This document shows positions 48,094-60,053 of a stretch of 64,000 bases of DNA, in pieces. The notes beneath the pieces were generated by a model. The model was not told the DNA's origin and searched no databases. It saw only the letters and a list, made by a program, of their open reading frames with translations. The stretch's first letter is position 1, and each line of letters opens with the position of its first letter. The DNA lies in the NCBI GenBank assembly GCA_029959195.1, contig CP114119.1:1736001-1800000 (forward strand), in the 5' to 3' direction. A program made the translations under genes and the position numbers. This DNA comes from Dictyophora rubrovolvata (Eukaryota > Basidiomycota > Agaricomycetes > Phallales > Phallaceae).

Positions 48094-49764
48094 ATGGTAT
48101 TCAAACCAGCTACTCCCGGTTTTCTGGTGACTTTAGTAGCCACTGTCTTGCTGGCCCTAGTCTCTTTTGGCGTCCCCGTGATTAAGTCCATATTTTTTCT
48201 AAGAGTCAGTCCTTTATAAACCCATAAACTTCTGCATATGTATTCTGATATGGTGCAAGGCCCAAATTACTTTAGACGGGGTCAATGGTGTAGCAACCTT
48301 CGGCGTTCTTGGGTTCTGTCTGGATTCCGGTTCTGGCGCGAACTGCACATCACCAAAAATCGGCTACAAATTTGGTATGCTTCTTCTGTCACTCATATTT
48401 TGAATCATTTCTCATCGGATTTATCTCAAAGATCCGAACTCATTACTTGATAACACGACTCCTATCCAAATTCCAGAAGTAATTGTCAAGTGGCTCACTG
48501 ATGCCCTGGTCCTTCACATCGTTGCCTTTGTTCTGGCCGCCATATCCGCGGTATTTGGTCTTCTGGCACACATTCGTGAATTTGCCACAGTCTATTGCAG
48601 CACGTTCATCTCGGGACTAGCAGCCTCGGTGGCTTTAATTGCATTCATATTTGATATAGCGTTCTTTTTCCTTACCAAGTCCAGGATTAACAGCATTAAA
48701 GGGGCGTCTGCTCAGACCGGAAACGCTATTTGGTTGACGCTAGCAGCGTTTCTTCTATTATTTTTTGCAGGATGCTTTTATTCTATCGGAAGATGCTGCA
48801 TCGTCAGCAGACCTCGTGGTCCACGGAATCGAGACGTCTCAAGTGATATCGATGCCCAGCGAGCCGAAGCTTTGAGACTCGATGCTGTCAAAGCTGAATC
48901 AGACAGAAAGGCCCGTCAAAAACAAAAGGAGATGGGGTTGCCTGCTTTTCCTGAATATGATTCTCGAAAACCGTTGACACTTGAAGATGACGAATATTAT
49001 CAGGATGGTCAGCCGTCACCCCGGAACAATAGTAATTTCTCCTCTGGTTACTTTAACCAGTCGACTAACCCAATGCCGAATTATGTACCCGCTGCTAACG
49101 GGACGGCAGCTCGAGATGCATATTATGCTTCCAGCGCAGCTGCTAATGCAGCAACAATATATCCTCCACCTCCGCAACCGCCTCGTCAGACAACCCCCCA
49201 ACAGACTTCGTATTCTCAAGCTTATGCTGGCGTCAACAGTCAAAACGCAACTCCAAATCCATACGACTCTTATAATCCCAATGTTACGACTCTCGCACAG
49301 AATCAGCCTGCTCCATCGCAGTATGCAAGTGGAGGCCAAGGTCAAGCACAGTATTCATCTGCTATACACAATCAATATCCTTCTTCTACTCATACTCAGT
49401 ATCCATCTGCCGTCAGTGACCCGTATGCCACGACAGGTCATGATCAATCATATTCACAATACTCTCAAAACGAGGTCCCTGGATCGTATGGCTATGGGCA
49501 GTACGACCCAAATAGTTACTTTGTTTCTGAAGCGAACAATCAGCGCCGTGAGTGTTTTTATTTTTTTTTATTCTTTTAATTTTGCCACTCACAGTAATTA
49601 AACTTACAGAATCTCCTGCACTGCAAGTTGGCACGGTTTATCCAACTCAACCACGTGCTTCATCTAACAGTCCCCCGCCTGCGGATTACAAGCTGCCCCC
49701 AGGAATCGTTGTTGGTCAAACCAGCATGGGTAGAGATGATTATACTTTTGCACCCCGAAGCTAG
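48094..49764 (+). CDS. Sur7/PalI (RIM9) family tetraspan protein
   Basis: Four exons (48094-48204, 48260-48374, 48432-49547, 49610-49764) give about 498 aa. Four membrane spans are visible: GFLVTLVATVLLALVSFGVP, then VLHIVAFVLAAISAVFGLLA, FISGLAASVALIAFIFDIAF and AIWLTLAAFLLLFFAGCFYS. The first extracellular loop has GVLGFCLDSGSGANCTSPKIGY, the Cys-containing motif of the SUR7/PalI family. A long cytosolic tail is rich in Tyr, Gln, Ser, Pro and Asn and ends PPADYKLPPGIVVGQTS. PalI/Rim9 proteins take part in plasma-membrane pH sensing that leads to Rim101/PacC activation. Assignment to PalI rather than another Sur7-type protein is inference. Confidence 0.87.
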
Positions 49765-50107
49765 GCAAGACTGTACCTTCGTTGTCCTTTTCAAAGTCTG
49801 GACGTTCGTCCCAGGAGCCCGCTTCTCCTCACAAACCTGCGGTTTCCCTCCGACACGAAGGGGGTTTCCCGATATTTACCCTAACTTAAATGGACCGAAT
49901 TTCTATCTTCCACTCTACTCAAAGTTATTGATTTCATTAGTTTTGGACTTCTTTATTTCAAGCCGTGTACTCTTATCTCACATGATTTGATGCTAGAATA
50001 CGAGGTCTTATCTAAGTTATCTTTTGTCTTGTTTGATAATCGTTTTCATGTAAATATATAACTTGATCGACCGAGCCGGCTTCTTTCCACGTTCTCAGCA
50101 ATCCTCA
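49765..50107. other. Tandem intergenic region
   Basis: About 340 bp between the PalI-like and agmatinase-like genes, both on the plus strand. It has a CT-rich tract at about 49890-49960. No gene seen. Confidence 0.5.
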
Positions 50108-51837
50108 ATGACTTTGAAAGTGTCAAAAATTCTTTTCGTACTCATCGCATCTTTTGCAAGCTTTCAAACAATCCAAGCAGTAGACCAATTTACTGCAAGT
50201 TCTTCTGGGTCGGAGGAGCCTTGGGCGGCCAAGTATGGTCCCCAGATCGATTTACCTTTCACTGGTCCACTCAGCTTTTCGCATATTCCTTATACACGTT
50301 GCTTAGATGATCCCTCTCAGTTATTCGACATCGCAATTCTTGGAATGCCTTTCGACACAGCTGTGTCGTATCGTACTGGAGCTAGGTTTGGTCCGTATGC
50401 TATTCGCTCCGGTTCGCGTCGACAAAGAGAGCTCCGGGGATATACTCTGTCTTGGCAGATAAATCCCTATTCTCAAGGCTCAAAAATAATAGACTGCGGA
50501 GATGTGTGTCGCTTTAATCAAGATTTACAGTATTACTGTCTTAACCCTTTCTTTGAAAGGTACCCGTCTCACCCTTCGATAATGCACTGGCAATAGATCA
50601 GATGGAAGTGGCATATACAACGTTATTAAACCGACCTGTTGTGTCCAGTGAGAACGACACGGAAAGTAGTGGAAGGTTGCCGTTTACATTTCTTGGGGAT
50701 GACGGCAAGAAGCATCCCAGGATTATAAGCTTGGGAGGAGACCATACTATAGTATGAAAATCATCCCCATCAACCTAATTTTCGGTGCTCAATCGATTAT
50801 GACTAGGTCCTTCCCATCCTTCGTTCACTATATAAAATCTATGGTCCGATTTCGGTCATTCATTTTGATGCTCATTTGGATACGTGGTCACCCTTAGGAT
50901 ATCCAGGTGCAAGTACTGTGCAAGCTCATTCGAACCATGGCACGTTCTTTTGGGTAGCTGCTCAAGAAGGGCTACTTTCGAACACCAGTATTCATGCGGG
51001 GGTCAGGACAAAGTTGACGGTAGTACACTACACAAATATATTCTCTCGAAATTTGTGTCATTGATTATTGGGATATATATGTATCTTGTAGGGACTTCAA
51101 GATATCCAAGATGATCAGTCAGCTGGATTTGAGCTTATAACCACAGAAGATGTCGATGATTACGGCGTTCAGGACATCATTCAAAGAATTATACGAAGAG
51201 TGGGTAATTCACCTGTGTATTTGAGGTGAAATTTTTTTTGTCTATGTCAGTGTTTCTCGTTGCTAATAGAACATCTAGTTTTGACATTGATGTTTTGGGT
51301 AAGACTAATTGCATTCGATTCACCATGTCAAAGCCACTCACGAAGCACAGATCCATCTGTAGCTCCTGGTAGTAAGTCAGCCCATGAATGTTGTTAATCT
51401 TCGATTGATTAATGAATTACTTAGCTGGAACGCCAGAGGCAGGAGGATGGACAATGCGTGAAGTTAAACGTGTTATACGTGGTTTAGCAGGTCTCAATTT
51501 CGTGTACGTTTTTTCCTTGATGATTATCCCGAGTCTTACATATCAGAATTATTGAAATATTTCCACTCTTAGTGGTGCTGATTTGGTTGAAGTAGCACCA
51601 TCCTACGATCATGGTCAGTTTGATTTCGCAGTTGCTTCGGTTTCGAATATGTATATGCTAATGTTGATACATACACAAATAGCTGAGATAACTGGCATAG
51701 CAGCAGCGGACCTGGTACATGACTTTCTTTCCATGATGTTAATCGGCAAACAAGAAGCACCTTTATCATCACCTGTAGATAAAAAGGCTGCTTCAACCTC
51801 AGATACAGACGGTACGGTCTACCGAGACGAGTTATGA
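50108..51837 (+). CDS. Agmatinase/arginase-family ureohydrolase with signal peptide and RDEL end
   Basis: About nine exons; the first runs from Met-50108 to the GAT before GTGTGTCG near 50502. The N-terminus MTLKVSKILFVLIASFASF is a signal peptide. Ureohydrolase motifs are complete: GMPFDTAVSYRTGARFGP, ISLGGDHTI, VIHFDAHLDTW and SFDIDVLDPSVAPGTGTPEAGG, which together supply the binuclear manganese ligands, then GADLVEVAPSYDHAEITG. The enzyme should hydrolyse agmatine or a related guanidino compound to release urea. The C-terminus is VYRDEL, an ER-retrieval-like tetrapeptide. Several exons are 18-20 nt. Convergent with eEF2. Substrate choice cannot be settled from sequence. Confidence 0.9.
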
Positions 51838-52008
51838 CATATCACACTCTCACTATTCTGGCTGGATGTGATTGAATCACCAACATATATATCTCCTTGT
51901 TTCTATAACATGTGTAATACAGGATCACATGACTTCATTGTAAAGTCTACAAAGGTACATAGGAGATGAGAAAAAACGTACAAAAGATAGCTAAGTAAGA
52001 AAATCGTT

Positions 52009-55000
52009 TTAAAGCTTGTCGTAATAGTTGTCGAGAGGTGGGATTTCAGCCTGCGGCATAGATTAGTTAAAGGATATCAAGGAAAGCAAAATAAGTCAAA
52101 CTACCTTAAGACCCTTGCGAACTCTGATTGAAGTAACAAGCTGTTCAAGTTTGGAGCCCTTTTCAGTGGGAGCTGTAGAACAGTAATGGGTGAGGTATCC
52201 ATATATTTTTGTTACAGAAGAGAACGCACATCCAGTCATAAGTTCCCAGTGGTCAAAGACGCACTGTGGGAAGGCTTGTCCAGCCGTTGAACCACGGAGA
52301 TCAGCGGTGAAACCGAATGACTCCATGACAGGGAGATAAGCCTTAACGGTGAACATGGGCGTTCCCGGGCGTTGTTCTTCACTGAATACTTGTCCGCGAC
52401 GCTTATTCAAGCAACTGTAGATACCACCAATGGCATTCTCGGGACATTGGATTTCAGCTATTTCGAAGTAAGGAAATGAAGACCAAAAAAGAAAAGAAAA
52501 CGCACCGAGATATACTGGCTCATGCAGGCCGGGAGTAGCCAAAAGAGTAGCAGCGTAGCAGACGCGACGACATGTGGGAATGATTTGACCTCCTCCACGA
52601 TGGATCGCATCAGCATGCAACTGCAAAACAGTTAAAATGATAATGTAAGATTAAATAAACATCCAATAAACATACAGTGACATCCAATATGTTGAATCGA
52701 ACTCCACGCATGTTCTCTTCGGCGCAAACGCCTTCCTTTGTGGCCCATTGGAAAGCGGCCACGCACGAATCCTTGATTTCGTTCAAATACTGCACTCCTT
52801 TGGTAACGTCTACCAACAGGTTGGGACCGGTAGTCTCTGGTCCGAAGCACCATATTTTACGCGCATCAGTGACATCCCAACCGAAGTCATCGGCTAAGAC
52901 ACGAGCACGAACTTTGGCATCATCACGAGGGTTGATCTGGCCTTTTTCTATGGCAAGAGAAAGTTCCTCATCAAGGGGCATAGCCTTGCAGTACAACCGA
53001 TTGTGTTTGTTTTGAGATTTGGACAAGGCTACAATCGAAGACTCCGCTTTGACGGTTTCACGGTACCCGACGACTGGGTCGGATTTCTTTAGCGGGACAC
53101 CGGCATGGTCTTCTTCCAGATCCTAATAAGCAAGGCATTAGAAACAAATGTAAAATATCGCAGTATAAAGCTTTACCTTCAAGCAAATTTCCAAATGAAG
53201 CTCACCAGCACCGGCGACAATGTGTTCACCGGATTCATTGATCCATGTTTGCACACACGGATCCGACTTGGATAAACGCTTCAAGCCTTCGACAAGTTTT
53301 GGCAAATCAGCTGCATTCTTGACTTCCACGGCAACTTGAACGACAGGCGAGACGGAAAACTTCATGACCTTCATGTTGTGAGCTGTCTCCGATGTTGTCA
53401 AGGTACCGCTCTTGAGCAAGAATTGATCAATTCCGACAAGCCCTACAATGTTACCGGCAGGACAATCTTCAATAGGTTCAACGTAACGACCCATCATCAA
53501 AACAGTACGCTGTACGGCTTTGACGAACAGATCATCCTTCTTGCCTGGAATATAATTTGGTCCTTGAATACGGATTTTAGGACCAGCTCGCACAGTTCCG
53601 GAAAAGATACGACCAAACGCGTAGAAACGTCCCTTATCGGAAGTAGGCACCATTTTTGAGATATAGATGACAAGAGGGCCGGTGGGGTTGCAATCACGAA
53701 TACCAATGGCGGACTCATCATCCATGGGTCCTTCATAAAGAGTCTCTACACGATATCTTTGAGCAGAAGCCGGAGAGGGAAGGTTAATGACAACCATCTC
53801 CAAGAGAGAATCACCAGCAGGTAAGAATTTACGCATGATGGTTTTGAGAAGAGGTTTTCCTTCCTGCTCTCTCTCTTCAGCGATCAGCTTAACTTCAAGC
53901 TTCTCAAGCATGGTGTTTACTTGATCCTTTTTGAAATTCATTACGGCATCGAAAATCCTGAAGATGGGGTCCAAAACGAACATGTTGAAAGCACGTTCAA
54001 GAACATTACCGTCGGCATCGGTCGACTTGGTAGTCCACTTCTTAGTCTTCGGGTTGAAAAAGTTGTCACCCCACAGCTTCGCCATCATCTTGTCCTTATC
54101 GACACCGAATTTCTTTGCGTATCTCGTGGCAAATTGCCGCAGAGTAAACGCCCAACCATGCAATCCCGAACCAAAGGCGACAGTGCCTCTGTCGGGGTAA
54201 ACTTGTACATCTCCGAGGGCGGCGTCATGGTAAGTTGAAATAATAACGTTAACTGATTCGATAGTACGAGAGAAAGATTGGAACAGGTCCTCCTTGGAAA
54301 CCTGGAGTTCAAGAAGAGCACGATCCACTTTGTTAATGACAACGACAGGTTTGATACGCTCGGCAAGAGCTTGGCGAAGCACGGTTTCTGTCTGTACACA
54401 GACACCCTCAACACAATCGACGACGACTAAGGCACCATCAGTTACACGAAGGGCCGCGGTAACTTCAGATGAGAAGTCGACGTGTCCAGGAGAGTCAATT
54501 AGGTTAATGAGGAACTCGTTGCCTAGCCATTGAAGTGAGAAAGAAAAACCAGTGGTGCAAACAAAATTGATCAGCCTACCCAATGTTTTCTGCTTAATAG
54601 CTTCTACATCTTCGTCGGATATTTGAAAGTACATCGAGACGGCAGTTGATTTGATAGTAATACCACGTTCTTTTTCATCTTCTCGAGTGTCCGTAAATCG
54701 CATATCACCAGCCTTTGCAGCAGCAATAATACCAGCTTTCGAGACCAGTGAATCGGTAAGCGTAGATTTTCCGTGGTCAACTTAAGTAAACAAAGTTTTC
54801 AGGATGGATGAGAGCCAGCAATCGACAAGATGCATACCATGTGCAATAACACTCATATTCCGGATATTTGTAGGTCTATCCATGAGGCTCCGAATTTGAT
54901 CTGAAGTATTGAATGATGAAAACAAAAAAAAAACAGACATGAATACCCTTTACGTGCCTACAGTGAAGTTACTATATGCTGGTCAGTTTGCTGATAGCAT

Positions 55001-55027
55001 CAACGAAAAACTTGAAGCTTACACCAT
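52009..55027 (-). CDS. EFT: Translation elongation factor eEF2
   Basis: The coding start is rebuilt from exon 1 (55027-55023, ATGGT), exon 2 (54971-54958) and exon 3 (54900-54838), giving [14 protein letters not shown] then [13 protein letters not shown]. Later exons hold [13 protein letters not shown] (P-loop), [19 protein letters not shown] (switch I), [20 protein letters not shown] (DxPG), VINKVDR, and the domain II-V blocks. The diphthamide loop [15 protein letters not shown] is complete across an intron, so the diphtheria-toxin-sensitive His is present. The end is [11 protein letters not shown], as in all eukaryotic eEF2. The factor translocates the ribosome using GTP. The intron 54901-54957 uses a GC donor. 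About nine exons. Confidence 0.97.
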
Positions 55028-56359
55028 GATGGGCTAATTTTTTTCTACACAAAATACAGGAAGATAGGGGCTGGGAGTATAAGACTGCAACAAAATCGCA
55101 GGGAACGTTCGTAATTGAGAACTGACAGCTGCGACGATAAAAGTTTGTCGGAATCGATTCAAGAATCGATGAATAATCTTTTTAAGGCGCCGCAGCAATC
55201 GCTTAGAGTCACGCCGGTGCCGAACGTCGCACGCGCAAGTTTGCCGAACCATTTGTTTAGTCATTCCTGGCGGTGAAGTCGTCGTTAACAAGAAACACAA
55301 CTGGAGGAATTGAAAGCTATGGCATGAATCATTGTCTAAAACGGTGTTATCTTCACTGCCTTTTTTCAATGGCTGACTCGTACTCGACTCTCGAGTGTTG
55401 GTACTAATGCCGCTGTCTGACTCAGCCTGCCGACTCACTAACAGCTCAGACAACTGCTTATCTTTTAATTCAACTTTCTCTTGTGCATCCATCACCCTGC
55501 GCAAGTAGTTTACAAAAAAAATTAACGACAGGTGTAATAGAAGGGGTTCCGTTTACAGAGGAATCTATGGGATTGTTTAAAAGCTTCGACGGTTCCGATG
55601 CCGGCTGTGTAAAGATGATTGGGCATATGCAGAACCGGAATTATGCAGAAGAGAGAAGGTAATGTGACTCGTTTTATTCAAGTGAGGAGGAGGGTGACCC
55701 GAATATCGAGGTCATAGGACTGTGCTAAGTATTACGACACAATTCGACCAACGGTTGGAAAATGATTCGGGAGCTTGTGTCTTGTCGATGCTGTGTCCAT
55801 CATGCTTCGAACGAGATAAGCAATACAATACAGAGCAAATTGTTTGTTACCCCTTTGATAACATTTATCCTAATCTCTTCTCAAATAATTTACGATAGGG
55901 TCAGATCTTCAGGAATTGTGGCGTAAAAGACAGTCAATCATCAAGCGGAAAGAGACACATGTTTATCAAGTAACATATTTCATCATTAAAGTATGGTGGA
56001 GTATGTAACCACCTCACCCGTCTACGTAAGGTTCCACAGCCCGATCGGAATCCCGTTAAACTTGGAATGTGTCGGCGCATGTACATTCACACAATATTTG
56101 CCAATGCTTGTACCAAGTCATGTCGTTATTGAACTTGAACACGCTCCCGTATCTTCTGGTACGCGTGATCTTTATGTTCGCACCAGCTCGCAAATGCTCC
56201 CAATATAACAACGGATTCTATCGTGATATGTTGCCGGGATTCTGATTCTCGATCACACGGTAGTGAGAACCTTCCTTCTACGAACGTTCGTCGCTACATG
56301 GTGCAATGTCGCCTACTTAAGACGAAGAAAACAACCAGTGAGGCACGCAGTCTACGAAG
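55028..56359. other. 1.3-kb intergenic region (eEF2 / AIM6 promoters)
   Basis: No confident gene. It should hold the eEF2 promoter on the minus strand and the AIM6 promoter on the plus. A minus frame 55034-55504 opens with a charged, coiled-coil-like MDAQEKVELKDKQLSELLV and a basic second half, but I could not attach an upstream exon in phase (a GTAAAC...GCGCAG intron gives a stop). A plus frame 55993-56208 has no family features. Confidence 0.4.
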
Positions 56360-57559
56360 ATGCAATTCAAATTCTGGCCGTACATTCTTGTGGCTTCGTT
56401 CTTCGGTGGTCGCCTTGTGATTGGCTCACCTTCGGTTGATAAAGAAATCCAACAATTGGAATCAGAAAACTCTCCTTTACTCAATTATCCGACGATATTC
56501 ACTCAAAACATTGTTCCGAAACAGATACATTCTCATAATGACTGTCAGCCAATGCTCAAATTTCTTAGTTTTTTTTTTGTTGATAATATCATAGATTGGA
56601 GGGATGTCCCTGTCTTAACGGCCCTAAGTCTCGGGGTTGCTAGTATAGAAGCAGATGTATGGCTCGTTAACGGTACCCTATTCATCGGACATGAACTGGC
56701 TGCGTTAACTCCAGCTCGAACATTCGATTCTGTTTATGTCCAACCTCTCTTGACTATCATCAACAACATGAACCCGAAAAATGCATTCACAGCTAGTCAA
56801 ACTACTCCAAAGTTAGTTTTACTGTGCATTCCCGTCGTCTGTTTTAATGAATGTATTCTAGTGGCGTATTTGACACGTCTTCGAGCACTCCATTGCAGCT
56901 CTTGGTTGATGTAAAGACGGACGGCGACCAGTATGATCATCCTTTATACGTAGGGATGCTTTTCACTCTATTATCACTTGTTATAGGACCTTTCCATTCG
57001 TTTTGGAAGCTCTTGAGCCGCTTCGCAAAGCCGGCTACTTATCAGTTTTTGCGAATGGAACCTTGACGTTGAATCCTTTACTCGTGATTGGGACTGGGAA
57101 CTCTCCATTGGAACCAATCAAAGCTCTGAATCCTCGCGATTTCTTCTTTGATGCTCCTTTGACTGAGCTTGATGTACCATCCAACACTACATGGTCTCCC
57201 GAGTTAAGTCCAATCGCAAGTACGGATTATGGCGCTGCTATTGGGGCGAGTCTCTAGAATGCATTTCGTGATACACTATTGACGGCTTGTAATTAGTGGT
57301 CGGGGATTGGGAACATCTCTGAAGGTCAAAGGGCGAATATCACGAAATTTGTTCAGAGTGCTAACGTCAGGGGAATTAAATCGCGTTTCTGGGACACGCC
57401 AGGTTGGCCAATCCATGCTCGGTAAGGTCAAAATTTCTCGAAAATAAGTTTGATGAATTAAATTTCGTCGATAACAGAGATGCCGTTTGGACGGAGCTCT
57501 TGAACGATGGTGCGTTCTGGTTGAACGCCGATGATCTTGAGGCGGCCAGTTCTTTCTGA
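56360..57559 (+). CDS. AIM6: AIM6-like PLC-type phosphodiesterase family protein
   Basis: About six exons (first 56360-56543, second from 56595). The protein starts MQFKFWPYILVASFFGG, a hydrophobic signal/anchor. The joined core reads QIHSHNDYWRDVPVLTALSL, then GVASIEADVWLVNGTLFIGH, then LLVDVKTDG and TFPFVLEALEPLRKAGYLSV, and ends LNDGAFWLNADDLEAASSF. These are the PI-PLC-like TIM-barrel features of yeast AIM6 (altered inheritance of mitochondria 6): His in SHND, ExD in IEADVW, and His in FIGH. True enzyme activity of AIM6 is not established. The interior intron with donor GTATGA is needed to reach TFPFVLEAL in frame. Confidence 0.9.
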
Positions 57560-57887
57560 GAATCTAGATATCTGAGGATATGAATGCAAAATTTATCTTC
57601 GTGTAACTATGTTGTTGTTACTATAGAATCTGATCGTACTCCTAGTTTTGTCCGTTTCTCCCAAAATGAAGACTTCGACAGCGGTCGTCTTCCTAAAGTA
57701 CCTTTTGCCAAACCAATGCTGGTAGCAGACATTGACATCCCAGTCAACTTTTGTCCAGCGTGGGTGATATAGCCCTTTTGCACCGTCTTAGCCTTGTTCT
57801 TTTTCTCAACCGTTTCTGTATGCCGTAGGCCGCCATAAACCTCGGGCTGGGCCAGGAGTTTTGCCTGATTATTTTGTAAAAAAGTTA
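57560..57887. other. Convergent 3' intergenic region
   Basis: About 330 bp between the AIM6 stop (+) and the bL17m stop (-). A 62-codon plus frame (57584-57772) has no recognised features. Confidence 0.5.
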
Positions 57888-58640
57888 TTATGGCTCGAAG
57901 GAAGCATTGAAAGTCGTTACCATATGACGACTAGCTTTTGCAGTTATCTCCTCAATACCTCGTTCATCCCTGAATTTTAGTACTTTACTGAGATTTCTAC
58001 CTGTCAATTCACGCAAATAGGATCTTTGAGGCGTTTCTTGATCACTGGCGGAGTGCGAGTGAACAGCTTTGGCTACTTCTTCAATATCAACTGGGCCAGG
58101 TTCGCCATTGGTTTCTCCAATTTTTTTAGCAAGGATATCCCAGCCAATAGCCTTGGCAGTCATTTCTAATCTTAAATCGCGAGGGTTATCCACAAGCTCG
58201 AGAATAGCTTGCGGTGCGTTGTCGCCCTGGCGATTTCCAAATTTATGTATCCTTGTATACCCTCCGGGACGATCGATATATCTCTGTCGTAAAGAAGTAA
58301 ACAACTTGGGCACAACCTCAGGCTTGAGAATAAATCCCGATGCCCGACGGTAGGACGTTTCATCATTGTTTTTGCCAAGGGTTATAATCTGTTTGCAAGG
58401 GTGTCATTAATGGCAGCTGGCAGTTATACGCAACTCAAACAACTTTTTCCGCCAGTCGAGCAGTTTCGCGAGCTTTAGGAAGTGTTGTTTTTATCTGTTC
58501 GTGCTCCAATAGAGACGTCACGAGGTTCCTATAAGAAATTAGGAGCTGTGGGCTAGAGAATGAACTAGACGTTACCTTAACATAAGTACACGGTGAGAAG
58601 TTTTCTTCGAAAGCTTTCGAAATCCAAATCCATGCCTCAT
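57888..58640 (-). CDS. MRPL8: Mitochondrial large-subunit ribosomal protein bL17m
   Basis: Three exons, starting at Met-58640. The protein opens MRHGFGFRKLSKKTSHRVLM, the universal L17 start, with R then NLVTSLLEHEQIKTTLPKAR and ETARLAEKIITLGK. FTSLRQRYIDRPGGYTRIHK and GDNAPQAILELVD complete the L17 domain (about residues 1-140). The C-terminal extension of about 80 residues (NGEPGPVDIEEVAKAV, RNLSKVLKFRDERG) is typical of mitochondrial forms in fungi. It is a component of the mitochondrial 54S subunit exit-tunnel side. No cleavable presequence is seen, as in other bL17m. Confidence 0.94.
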
Positions 58641-59035
58641 TTTAGGGAAGCTTGACAGGAAAAGAAGGAAATACGGCTTATCTAATCATGCGGGCGGAAG
58701 CTAGCTTCAACTTCTTCAAGTTGTGCACACCAGTAGTTTTTCATGTCAACTGTCATGGCAAGAGTTAAATACCAACTGAACACTGCGAGAATTATATGAA
58801 AAATCATTGTTTGGTCGTATCAGTTTAGAAGAATTGCATGGGCCTCATGACTCGTGGTACTCCTTCGACAGTTTGAAATTATATATATATAACGATTAGT
58901 TATGCATGATTTATCAATTCTATCGAGTAGATAAACATTGGCCTCATGATTTTAGTTCTGCGGAAAGTTTATGCTCAAGAAAGACGGAAGAACGGTGTTG
59001 TTACGTAATCTCAAATTTTGCTGCAAAAGACAATA
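58641..59035. other. Divergent promoter of bL17m and mitochondrial ACP genes
   Basis: A head-to-head promoter of about 395 bp serves two mitochondrial genes, so they may be co-regulated. It contains an A/T-rich TATATATATA tract near 58880. Confidence 0.5.
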
Positions 59036-59592
59036 ATGTTTACCTTTCGCAGAGCCATTTTGCAGGCTACAAGATACTCTGGCTCATGGAATAGGGCGCC
59101 ATCTATGATATCTCAACGACTTCCTTTAATTTCCTATTCCTACAACCCACGAGCCAACTTTTCCGCTGCGTCCGGTTTGTCTAGGGATGAAATCCGAACG
59201 CGTATTTTAAATGTCATAGAGGGTTTTGAAAAGGTAGATGCTGGGAAGGTTAGTAAATTCTTATTTATTTACTCTATGCGCATGCGTATTGATTCTGAAT
59301 ATCTACAGCTCCAAGAGACTAGTTCATTTGCAAAAGACTTGGGCTTGGACAGTTTAGATGCAGTAGAAGTTGTCATGGCTATCGAAGAGGTAGGCAGTTC
59401 GTAAGTAGAACACACAGAAAAGTCCCGACTGCAATACAGGACTTTGGTATCGAAATTCCCGATGAAGATGCAGATGCCATTCAAACGGTGCAACAAGGTT
59501 AGTTGTACAGTATCCCTTGTATCCCGTGCCTTTGAACTCGACTCGTGTTCCCAGCTATCGACTATATCAGCAAAACACCAGAGGCCCGTTAA
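59036..59592 (+). CDS. ACP1: Mitochondrial acyl carrier protein (ACPM / complex I NDUFAB1 homologue)
   Basis: Four exons (59036-59248, 59309-59389, 59440-59497, 59555-59592) give about 129 aa. The targeting sequence MFTFRRAILQATRYSGSWNR leads to the ACP domain with LSRDEIRTRILNVIEGFEKV, the attachment site FAKDLGLDSLDAVEVVMAIEE (Ser in LGLDSLD receives phosphopantetheine) and IEIPDEDADAI. Mitochondrial ACP carries octanoyl chains for lipoate synthesis, sits in complex I, and pairs with LYR proteins in Fe-S and ribosome assembly. A holo-ACP synthase that could charge it lies at 2159-2530. Promoter shared with bL17m. Confidence 0.96.
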
Positions 59593-60053
59593 GTAATGCA
59601 ATATCTTTTCTCCATAAACAATTAATGTCAAACAAGGTTGTATAGATGAACGGGACGACAGGGTAGAATCAATGGAGAAAAGAGAATAGTCGGAGAAAAA
59701 GGAAAAGTGACATACCGTTCTGGGCTTTTGAACCAGTCGCATGGCCTTTGTGTTCACATGACCGAGATAGCGGAATAGCAATTTATTTCATTGTTCATTG
59801 TCTCGTACCGTCAGCGTGAGTTTATACTGCAAAAAAAGCAAGTCTTTACCAGATTGCCGTCTTTGCGGGAAAAGACGCAAAACGGCACGGTCCGTCTGGT
59901 TTTCTCCGTGGAATACTTGGATGCCTCGGTTTCTTATCTTGGTGACTGGGTTACAAAATTCGTGGAGAGATTCAAGTGAACCCCGACTAAACCCGTTTCG
60001 TTTCCTGGAGTGAATTAGCCTTGTCCACCTCTCCTCCTGAGACCTTCAAAAAC
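59593..60053. other. Tandem intergenic region
   Basis: About 460 bp between the ACP stop and the SMP-30-like start. Short frames on both strands show no family signal. Confidence 0.5.

Noticed and set aside
55034-55504. A 156-codon minus-strand frame upstream of eEF2
   Set aside because: The first part looks helical, but no upstream exon joins in phase, and the second half is basic and Thr/Ser/Phe-rich like non-coding sequence. It may still be a real terminal exon; not called.
59269-59781. 170-codon minus frame across the ACP gene
   Set aside because: Antisense shadow of a firmly identified gene.
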